From assembly GCA_001949185.1 (NCBI GenBank), contig BDGG01000017.1:310001-374000 (forward strand): a stretch of 64,000 bases of DNA, read 5' to 3'. Positions 1-8,505 of this stretch are shown in pieces. The notes below the pieces were generated by a model, which saw nothing but the letters and a program-made list of their open reading frames with translations, ran no database searches and was not told where the DNA came from. A program made the position numbers and the translations under genes. Origin of the DNA: Ramazzottius varieornatus (Eukaryota; Tardigrada; Eutardigrada; Parachela; Ramazzottiidae). Position 1 is the stretch's first letter; each line of letters begins with the position of its first letter.

Positions 1-966
1 CGACATCGCCAACTTCACCTGTACGGTTGGGTGGCGTACACCACATTGGCGCTCGTTATATCGCTAATATGGAAGTACAGTACACGCATGACGAGAAATT
101 ATGGGGCCAGTGAAAATTATGAGTCCAGGCGGGAAAGACGGCAAAATGAAAAGTCAAACGTAGAAAAGTGTCCAAAATGCATTACTATGAATCGGTCGTG
201 TACGTATGTGCTTCCGTAGCGCCGTAGCGAAAAGGCCTGGTCCCATAATTTTTACTGGCCCCATAATTTCCCGTCGTGCTTTTACCTGATTATAGCGATT
301 TCGAACGTTTAGCGGGTGTCGGGGACGCCATGATTAAACTGAACAGTCTCCCCTGCGATCGAACCACCAGTATCTGGATGCAAACGTGTGAGTTCCTCGT
401 CACGTATGCACTATACAGTAGTCCTCCAACAAATTTCAAGATCTGACAAAACTCTGATTTGTAGTGCCGGTGAACCCGACAACATCTTGGCCTAGCTGGG
501 TCAAAAGAAACAATGCTTCGATGTACGTAGAGTTGTTTGGCCAATGGATCAGAAAAACTTTAGCCCATCACGCCATTTCCTCTCACCCGACCACGCCCAA
601 AGGAACCCCTAGCACCGTTCTTCTGTGGTCAACTGCCCACGACGTCGCTCTGAAAGTAGGCAAAGCTGCACCTTTCGAAAACGCTAACCATTCCAGCCTT
701 TACTTTAGTGCTTCTTTCGTGTCGTAGCGCCTGGTCATGTATCGCGATCACGTCCATCCAGGCATCCTTCTGGTGCAACAGGTACACCTTCAACGACCTT
801 GTCTCCTTCAAGAACTGTGATGGCTTATTGTAAAACCAAGCTATAAATCATATCATAACTGTTTGTCTGGTTTTAGTTTGTCTGTCAGTTGTTGACTGCC
901 ATCGGTGTATTCGGCGAAAGAACGAATGTCCAAGAAGCGCATGCGCAGCCATAGCATTTGGCTGGC
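1..966. other. Non-coding stretch containing one MITE
   Basis: No open reading frame here resembles a protein I recognise and no exon-like segment joins the neighbouring gene. The only structured part is the MITE at 80-285. The rest is downstream of the rolling stone-like gene, which is read leftward and ends at 967. Confidence 0.4.
80..285. mobile_element. MITE with GTACACGC termini (family M2)
   Basis: About 206 bp with imperfect terminal inverted repeats. The left end reads GTACACGCATGACGAGAAAT and the right end is its diverged reverse complement. Both ends contain a second inverted motif around 'ATTATGGGGCCAGTAAAAATTATGG' (rough form). The interior (about 170-235) carries a 'GAAAAGTGTCCAAAA' block shared with the copy at 15893-16098. 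It has no coding capacity, so it would be non-autonomous. Related copies lie at 15893-16098, 21829-22029 and, more diverged, 24085-24276. Confidence 0.75.
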
Positions 967-2279
967 TCAAAATTTTACATTGTGTAACTTTGGTGGTTCA
1001 CCAGCAACAGATGTGCCTGATACACTATCGAAATCGGCATCTGGTATACCCTTCGTGTGTGAGTCATTTCTGCGCCATAACCATAAACGTAGTCTAAATA
1101 TGAGCCAAAAAACGGCGAAAGTTATAGGGATAGCGATAAAAATGAGAGCCAGCGTAACACCAACGGCAATCGGTAGCTTGTGCTTATAGTTCAGGAAGGG
1201 GTAAATAGCGATATCCCCTTCTGCCGTTGTCCCGCTCGCGGCGTAGTAGATACCTATCAAGAACGAGAAATAGAACCTAGGCAGACAAACTCGACAAGCT
1301 CGTTTTGCGAAAGTGGTGCGCGCTCAAAACCAATAACCTTGGAAGCGTGCGCTACTTTGGGAGAGCGAACTTCGCACGATGGCTTTTCCAAGCGGCGCAT
1401 ACTTTCGGCTAGTTATAACGAAAAAGTGCGCCAGCTGGAAAGCAATCTGGCAGAGTTACTGAAAATTCTTCCCATGAGCGTAAAGTGGCGGGCATGCAAT
1501 TCTTACCGGTGAATGTAGCGTATAAACAGCCATAGATCATGGGGTGGCACAAGTGAAGGAGGTTGACGGGTTGAGCGTGGAGGAAATGGTCCAAGACCAG
1601 GATGAGACCGTTGATCAGATGGACATGGAGGGTGATGGCCGACGGCCCATCACCCGGCTTGTACCATGTTTTGTCCTTTTCGGGATCCGGTGGCCAAAGC
1701 ATGAACCAGTACAGGAAGACCACCATCAGCGTGCAAGGGGCGGCGATATTCCATAGGACCCATTGAATCTTTAGTAGTATCAAATATTCTGAAAGACGCC
1801 AGAAATCATACATTCATGGTACTATTGATGGAACGAAGCCAGCTTCCTTACGTTGCTTTTCGTGGCCGCGTCGACCAATCTCGAAGCAGGTGTTGAGGGC
1901 AGAAAACAAGAGGTAGAAGATGAAAAGCAAGTAGGTCCAGTGCGTCAGATAGATCATCCATCTATCGCCCTGCTGCTGAGTTTGGGCTCTTCTTAAAGAA
2001 TCCTCAACGCTGACGATGAGCCAGGCCAAGAAGTACATGAACAGTACAACTTTCCACACTTTCAGGGCCATATCGGGAACAGCACTCCACTACATAAATG
2101 CAATGCCATGTCCATTACATCAGACGAACGACAAAGCAACTAATGCGGCGCAAAATGGACTAGCGTACCTGCGGTCTTGTGAATAGGGAAGGATGGTGGA
2201 TGCGAAGCCCCAACCTGGACGACCTGAACTCGTTCCGCCACAACGCGCCCCACCGACCTTTACCCGTCGCCTCAGCCAT
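967..2279 (-). CDS. Rolling stone-like multi-pass membrane protein
   Basis: Four exons (minus strand: 2279-2169, 2089-1852, 1788-1507, 1253-967) join in phase to give 305 residues. The first exon reads MAEATGKGRWGALWRNEFRS, which matches the family's usual cytosolic start with a WxNEFR and LGLxxHxPSxF pattern. Exon 2 holds the first membrane span and the YLTHWT motif. Exon 3 has two further spans and HLINGLILVLDHF. Exon 4 has a final hydrophobic span followed by a basic RLRLWLWRR tail. Rolling stone proteins act in insect myoblast fusion, and wider family members are uncharacterised plasma-membrane proteins. Splice sites are all GT-AG. Intron 3 (1254-1506) is filled by hairpin repeats. A damaged paralogue lies just upstream at 3028-3880. 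The exon joins are strongly supported; the cellular role is inference from the family. Confidence 0.85.
1283..1445. repeat. Intronic hairpin repeat pair (family H)
   Basis: Two diverged hairpins inside intron 3 of the rolling stone-like gene (intron 1254-1506, 253 bp, phase 1). The first arm pair is AAGTGGTGCGCGC and GCGTGCGCTACTTT. The preceding CTCGACAAGCTCG is the family spacer in reverse orientation. Confidence 0.75.
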
Positions 2280-3027
2280 CTTCTCACCTTGGTAGAGCTA
2301 TTGACGAGTAGTAAGACGAAACACAGACAGATCTAGTACCGGCCAAAGTTAGAGGAAAGGTTTCCCCCAATGTCCCTTCAGCCACACATCAAAACAGTAC
2401 AGTACCACCTTGACCACAGTCTGGAGTATGGGTAAGCTTCAAAGCACTGCAACATCTAACGGACGTCTCTAAATATCATAGTACACAGAATGACAACTTC
2501 AGGACCAGCCTATTCCAAAGCTTTGGTCTTGTTTGGTAAACGGTACAAATAGCCCTGCATATTACCAAAGCAACCTGCTGCTGGGTATCGTAAATTCCTG
2601 ACAGAGAACTGTTTCAGTGAGAAGTGTTATATTGACATAACGGACTGTAGTTATTTCCACATGCGCGGCACACCCAGGCCGTCTGTATCGTAAACATTTC
2701 AGGGTTATATAGGTCAGACTACGAAACGACGTCGTTACCGCAGTGACGTCAGGCGGTACTGTACACCATGTCAAGTGAAATGCTAAAGATGAGGCATTGC
2801 GTCTACTCCTTCTTGTTCCGAATTTTCTGGCTGGAAGGGAGGAAACGACGTTAGTGTGAAAACTGGGGTTGCTCGATCGGTAGCAGCTCTTGCTTCTTCA
2901 TTATTCCGCAAGTCGCCGAGAGCCACCACGGTGGTAAACGACGTTTCAGCGATGAGAATAGCTATGGAGTTGAGACCCGTTAGTCTTGGTGGATGTTCCG
3001 AGTGCAGTCTTTGCGACGGGCGGCTTC
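2280..3027. other. Intergenic region
   Basis: This lies between the two rolling stone copies and includes the 5' flank of the intact one. No exon is supported. A perfect TGACGTCA palindrome (CRE/ATF-type site) is at 2744-2751, about 470 bp upstream of the start codon. Its use as a promoter site is only a possibility. Confidence 0.35.
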
Positions 3028-3880
3028 TCAGGTGGGAAATGCAGAACGAAACATCCAGATGCTAGGAATTAGCACCAGCACCACCCCACAGTCGGCACCA
3101 CTCGCTACCCCAGTGTTACTTCCGTAATCTAGAAAGGCGTAGATGGCTGTCTCACCCAATGGATCGGTTCCATTCCCAACAAAGTAAGCCTATAAGAGCA
3201 GTGCTTCCTGCTTATTGTCAGTACCCCAGAGGAAAATTAAGAATCTGACAAGCCTCAAGTGAAGCGTACAAGATCGTGACGGTACTTGGCGCATTCTGAC
3301 GTTGTTGTGACTCAAGGATGTGCGCCACTTTGGAAAAACAGTATTGTCGAGTTAGTCTTCCCAAGTGGCGCACACTTCCAGGGCGGATGGCTACAAGTGT
3401 GCGTCACAGAAGATAACGCTCTTATACGTTTCGTTTGCCAGCGTCTGACACATCGTCCTTCGAAAAACAACTCTTACCCCAGTGAAAAGTGCGTAGGCAG
3501 CGCCTGTTTATCAAAAACAGAAAAACAAATCAAAAAACATACGACACGACGTGTAGGTGACTGGTTGATCTCTTGTGAACCTACTGCCGGAGGCCAGATA
3601 GCTTTTGCTACTCCTTGTATGCGGACCGCAAGTGTTGACTGCGCAGACGACCAGGTAAGCGACAAAGACCACGAATGTCCAGTGCGTCAAGTAGACTAGC
3701 CACTTGTCTTTGCCGGACAGCGGAAATTCCGTGTGGAACAGCACCAAGCTATCGGTAAGAAGACAATCAACGGCCACTACCGGAAGCAGCTCGGTGCTGA
3801 GGAATATTTTACCTCAAAGCCAACCAGAAAGAAAAATATAGCGTAATGGCCACCTTCCAGATTTTGAAGAGCCACCTCGG
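3028..3880 (-). pseudogene. Damaged second copy of the rolling stone-like gene
   Basis: Minus-strand segments match the intact neighbour. They are RWLFKIWKV (about 3880), KWLVYLTHWTFVVFVAYLVV (exon ends near 3585), AAYALFTG (3503-3478) and a terminal hydrophobic exon (3189-3028) with ETAIYAFLDYG. The 3584-3504 intron and the 3477-3190 intron keep GT-AG ends and matching phases. About 85 residues corresponding to the middle of the neighbour's exon 3 are missing, which removes two membrane spans. Reading from the FWLAL segment into the next part needs a frame change at 3797-3812, where a 16-base GT...AG segment sits. No counterpart of the neighbour's first exon was found. I call it a pseudogene or a strongly reduced copy; a working short gene is not excluded. 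Confidence 0.65.
3303..3410. repeat. Intronic hairpin repeat (family H)
   Basis: Right half of one hairpin (TGCGCCACTT), the spacer with ATTGTCGAGTTAG, and a second hairpin opening with CCAAGTGGCGCACACTTCCA and closing with AAGTGTGCGTCAC. It lies between the last two exons of the damaged rolling stone copy, so it was an intron resident. Confidence 0.8.
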
Positions 3881-4749
3881 ACATATTTTGATATTTTGAT
3901 TCAGTCTACCGCTTATACCAATCCCCTAAACGGTGAAAACCACACGATAGAAGTGTCATTTCAGTCTGCGCCGCGCATTACGAGGCTGAAGACGACCAAG
4001 CAAAAACCCGATGCTCCATGGCATGTTGGACAAAGCTCGAGATGGTAAGTTAGTAATCACGTAATATACGGCACCATGTATCCCGGAACTAGCTTGTCAA
4101 AAGCCGGTCGACAACTGCGATCTATATTTTTCACCTAAAGTAGCAAGTGCTTCTCAAACTGTCCGTTCGGTTTCCTAGAGAAAAGACCACAGACGTGGTT
4201 GGCTTGTCGCCGCCAATGGAATGAAGGTGTGTCGCCATCTTAACTAAAAGTCTATGGTCAGCAGACGAACGGACACCGATCATGACATGCGTATACCACG
4301 TAAAGCAATAAAAAACAAAAATCACCAAAACTTATAAATAATTTTCAAGAGGGTGATGATTTCTGTGCTTTTTCCAAGTTTGGTGAATCTAGTACACCAT
4401 TGATAAAATTTAATCTTGACGACTTGAACAACATGTTCGCTCACAACTCATTTATCCCTCCACGGGACCAAAATTTATTCCTAGAAAACTGACCAGAAGA
4501 GACGTCACTCGGGCCACGCCCAGGTCTCCAAATCTCCCCGGCCCCGTTTTTCGAGCCTGGAAAATTGTCCTAAGCTTGCCCAGCTATGCAATATGAGCTC
4601 CTTACGTCTTTCTTCTGGAGAAAGGCAACATACTGATATTCAATCATAAATGCTGCTCTAGACGCTACGACCGACACCCACGAAGAACAACTACGTACGA
4701 CGGTGAAATGAGCTACTGAAGAGAAGGAGTTGGGAACAGGGAGGATTCA
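3881..4749. other. Intergenic region
   Basis: I see no exon, RNA gene or clear repeat between the damaged rolling stone copy and the 3' end of the PIP4P gene. A first exon for the damaged copy was searched for here and not found. Confidence 0.35.
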
Positions 4750-6154
4750 TCATATTGGCCCGTCAATAGAACTGGCCTTCATCCGTAAGACAATGAACGG
4801 CTTGATAGCCACAAGTCCTGTCACTATGAACAGGGTAATGTACAGCGCAATGTCTCCGGCGAAACGCCGGTTAGCCAGCAGATTGGTTAAAATTATCAGC
4901 TGCAACAAAAGACAATGATGCGTACAGTGTTAGAAATTTCGTTGGTCATGCTGTATCCTTACCACGCTGCAAATGAGGAATGCCACGGCAAAGGCCAGCG
5001 ATTTCCTTAGCTCAATATAGCGATGCTCGTCAGCTAGCGCCGACAAGCGGTGGCAGTAGGGACATTTGCATAGGGATTTCTGCAGGATGTTGAAGAGGAA
5101 GGGTTGCTGACAATGTCCACAGGTCAAGCGATAGGTTCCCAGTGGCGCATTGATGGCACTGGTGGGGAAACTGATAGCCTCACCCTTGCCAATTCGTCGG
5201 CTTCCTCGCCGAGTGGCCTGTTCCTTTCCATCCGCTTCCGGGGCTACCGTAATTATCCGCTGACTGTCCTCAATACACATCAAAGTCAACCACTGTCATG
5301 TCCGTTACCAAGATCGAAGACGACCAATCGAACTTACCAATTCAGCCTGTAAAATCAAAAACAAAAACCAAACTGCGTGGGATTAGCGGCGAATAAACTA
5401 TAACATTTGCTGAAGAATTTAAAGTGTTGATTGTGATCTCTATTGTTTGCTACGCGCAGAAACCATTAAGCGTCACGTATAGCGCTAAAAATGCATAGCG
5501 CAAAAAAGGTTTACCTAGGACAAGCAACTTGTTTCGCAGTTTTCCGGCATATGAGGAGGCAATTGCAGACACAACGAACGTATCGTTCTCCAGATGGCGC
5601 TGCACGGATGGGCTATTGAGGCAAAGAGCCGCAAAATTCCTTTAGCATGCAGCGGTGAAATGTATCATAAAATAGCCGGAAGGTGTAGCGGCTTAGCTGA
5701 CAACTTACAGTGGCTTCTTTGCAGACTGTGCACTTGACAATATAATGCTCCTCCAGATCGTACCCGTCCAGGGGGATGTGGTGGTTGCATACGCGACAAA
5801 CGACCATCGGCGTCCCAACTGTCCTCTTCTTTTTCTTCAGCTCCCCCTTTTCGAAGTCGTCCCCCAACAGGAAACGGGAAAAGCCGACGTTGGCATCCTC
5901 CTCGATGTCTTGCAGGAAGGGCGCTGTTAACAACCAGCAGTAAAACGTTACACAGCTGCATGTTCCAAGAAAGTGCACACAGGACAAAGGCGTAGGCCGG
6001 ACAAGGTCTTACTAGAATGACTTTCGGCAAAGGAGACTTCGGAGCGAGCAGAGGAGAGGATGGATACCCTCCGCACAAAGCTGGATCTGTTGGACTGCAG
6101 ATCAGTGGATAAGCCTCGAGCGTAACTGGATCTGTTGGACTGTAAATCGGACAT
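4750..6154 (-). CDS. PIP4P: PIP4P/TMEM55-type endolysosomal membrane protein
   Basis: Five minus-strand exons (6154-6013, 5923-5709, 5612-5515, 5263-4963, 4899-4750) join in phase to 301 residues. The Ser-rich cytosolic start is followed by paired CxxC motifs: CRVCNHHI...KCTVCKEAT, then [14 protein letters not shown], then CGHCQQPF and KCPYCHRLS. Two membrane spans follow ([18 protein letters not shown] and [19 protein letters not shown]). This is the layout of type 1/2 phosphatidylinositol-4,5-bisphosphate 4-phosphatases of late endosomes and lysosomes. The presumed catalytic CX5R of the vertebrate proteins is here CRKTAKQ, so the Arg is Gln; either it is a non-enzyme or the proposed catalysis does not depend on it. 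Exon 3 is short (98 bp), but its start at 5612 is fixed by phase and by the EATPIR join. Confidence 0.88.
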
Positions 6155-6695
6155 GCTGAGGGAAACAGTAATGATACGTGTACAACAACAGCCACATCAA
6201 CTTGCATTACATGGCCACAGAAAAGAAGAGACTTCCCGAACAAAAAAACAAACAGAGGGTTATGGAAGTAAGGAGGAAGAATAAAGTGTCGGGACGAACT
6301 TTAAAGCAAGTTGTGACGTTGCTCGTCAGTCTACAACAGCGCTTCATGCTCGAGCCACTGCAGTGGATGGGATAAAACAATGTGAAGAATGGGAACTCCA
6401 TTGTCCACGCGTTCATGCATGCCTTCGAGCCAATGCGTAAGTCGAAAAGCAACCCAACCAACGAAAGTAATCTAAGTCCTCCGGGCTATGTAATGTACCC
6501 ACGGGACATTTGAACGGCCATCCTGCCTTGCGGCGGCCATGTGGCCTCCATAATTTTCCCATTTGGCCCCATAACCGGTTGTCTTTTACGTCTTTTATAA
6601 TTTGGGCAAATTAATGTTCACAGAGGGGGAAAGGTTTAAGATCACGTATCGGTTAGTGACCTAGTGGGCCCAGTGTGATGTGTGACGTAGAGGCT
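6155..6695. other. Intergenic region
   Basis: This separates PIP4P (5' end at 6154) from the 3' end of the MORN gene. Around 6495-6595 there are fragments resembling the termini of MITE family M2 (CCATAATTTTCCC, GGCCCCATAA), but no complete element. No gene is seen. Confidence 0.35.
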
Positions 6696-8095
6696 CTAAT
6701 GAAAATCGGTCACAGTTTCTAGATCAAGCTTCAGCTGCAAAGCCGAATCATCTTTGAACGTTCCCATCCAGGTGAAACCTTCCGCGTCGATGAACCGTCC
6801 CTTCCCATATAACCTACGGTAACCACAGGAGTTGACTGCATGCCAGCCCAATAAAATACATTCGAAGTAAAGCCAACAGAGGAATGAGTTGCCTACTTGT
6901 TGCAGCGAAAGCCTCCTTGATACATTCCTCCTGGCCACCTGTACATGCCGTATCCGTGCATCTTGCCTCGCGACACCTGTCCTCTGTACTTGACCAGCTG
7001 AGCCGGAAGTGACGTCCAGCAAAGACGACCCGACAATTTGTCCGCCTTCCATTCGCCACCAAAGACTGTCCCGTCTGCTTTCTTGTACTGACCGACACCT
7101 GCTCGCACCACCCCGTTCTCGTTCTGGCGTATCATTTGTCCATCTAGAACAAATTAATTTATTAACATTCTGAGTTCATTATTCGACTTGTTTATAAGTT
7201 CGTTGGACCATACCATAAGTGTCTCCGTTGGCAAAGCCATATTGCTGGTAAGGTTCGATCTGGGCAGGGGACGAGGCAGTTGGTTCCTGTACGGTTGCGC
7301 CATCTACGGAAAGCGCTGAGACTGCAGGCTTAACCGGCCGTGGTATAGTGGTGGGAACCACTCGAGCGCGATATGTGGAGGGAAACTTGAGGAAGGAAAA
7401 GTCTGTAAGTTGCGCGGCAGCAGTCGTTCTACAAATAAATTAAGGAAAGACACTCATGACTATAGTTGAGAGCTTGAACAACAAACTCGACCAGGTTGTC
7501 TGCCAAGTGGCGCACTCTACAACACTGAAAACCTGCGCCACCAGGAAAACAATCTTTTGCTTTTTCCACGTGGCGCACGCTTCCAGCTGACAACGTCGAG
7601 AACGCGCGCCACTTGGGAAAAACAAGTTTGTCAAATTTGTTTGTCGCGCTTGGAATTAATGGGGCGACAACACCCTGCGTCGGAGGTCACTCACCGATTA
7701 GTGTACGTACCCATGAAATGCTTCTTGTTTAGTGGGTGAGCCACGGGAATTTCAGGGTTAAGCATATGAGCAACGTGGCTAGTTAGTTTGCGTAGGCGCG
7801 AAGCTCGAATTTGTTCGATGGTCGGTCTGGGACTTTTGTAAGCCAGTGATTTGTGGCTTGTTCGCTTTCGTCTCAGCACTTCTTTCTGGGCGTCTAAACT
7901 ACCGAAAGTCATCCTGGTCACAAAGGACAACCTGCTGGCTTCCTCATCTTTCTCCGCTTCGTCCAACAAAGCTTCTTCCGAAGCGCTGAGCTTTGGACGC
8001 CATTTCCATATGGATACTTGCACTGGCTGGCATTGTGCCTTGGTGGTGTCCAATGCAGCTGACGCACGTCGAACACGCTCCGAAGCGACAAGCAT
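6696..8095 (-). CDS. MORN2-like MORN-repeat protein with long N-terminal extension
   Basis: Exons 8095-7695, 7428-7214, 7143-6897 and 6813-6696 join in phase to 326 residues. The C-terminal half holds MORN repeats: YGFANGDTYDGQ, VGQYKKADGTVFGGEWKADK, MHGYGMYRWPGGMYQGGF and GFTWMGTFKDD. It ends LQLKLDL, close to the ending of MORN2, a small protein of membranes, acrosome and cilia in other animals. MORN2 is about 80 residues elsewhere. Here roughly 190 extra residues precede the repeats, basic and Lys/Arg/Glu-rich in exon 1 (ASEEALLDEAEKDEEASR) and of no family I recognise. The start at 8095 is the first ATG after an in-frame stop. It lies tail-to-head with DRC4, another ciliary gene on the same strand. 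The fusion could also be an unrelated MORN protein. Confidence 0.75.
7480..7650. repeat. Intronic hairpin repeat pair (family H)
   Basis: Two hairpins in MORN-gene intron 1 (7429-7694, 266 bp). Arms include CCAAGTGGCGCAC, CCACGTGGCGCACGCTTCCAG and CGCGCGCCACTTGGG. Flanking spacers CTCGACCAGGTTG and CAAGTTTGTCAAATTTGTTTG make the whole intron nearly palindromic. Confidence 0.85.
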
Positions 8096-8505
8096 GGCTG
8101 ACTCTAATGTTTCTCAAAATGCTTTCTCCAAATGCTTTCTCAATAATCTCGTCAACTGTCATATCGACTGATCTGGAGCGCGAGTATGGAAGATGCGGTT
8201 GCTGGGAAGCCGCCGTTCTGCGCTGAAGGCCTTCGAGGGAAAAGAGCGTACAATGCCATAATTTCGGTAGGCATTCACAACTCCCGAGACTTGATTGGAG
8301 TGGTTATTCGTACTTCAATGCATACCTCGACCCACAAGTCCCCCTATGATCACTCATAATCAAAGGGCGCTATAAGGTACCCGTACGAGAACCGTAGGCT
8401 AGATAAAACCGTTTGCTGAATTTAATGGCTGACAAGAGGTGACGCATCAAAGGCACGAGTTATTCGTTAACGGTAAGAGGCACGAACATGGCCAAATTTA
8501 AAGAG
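8096..8505. other. Short intergenic region between MORN gene and DRC4
   Basis: Contains the 5' flank of the MORN gene and the 3' flank of DRC4. A separate ATG-led frame at 8162 (minus) overlaps the MORN start in another frame and shows no family resemblance. No other feature is seen. Confidence 0.35.

Noticed and set aside
2744-2751. CRE palindrome TGACGTCA as a proven promoter element
   Set aside because: A single 8-base match is expected by chance at this scale. Mentioned only as part of the intergenic entry.
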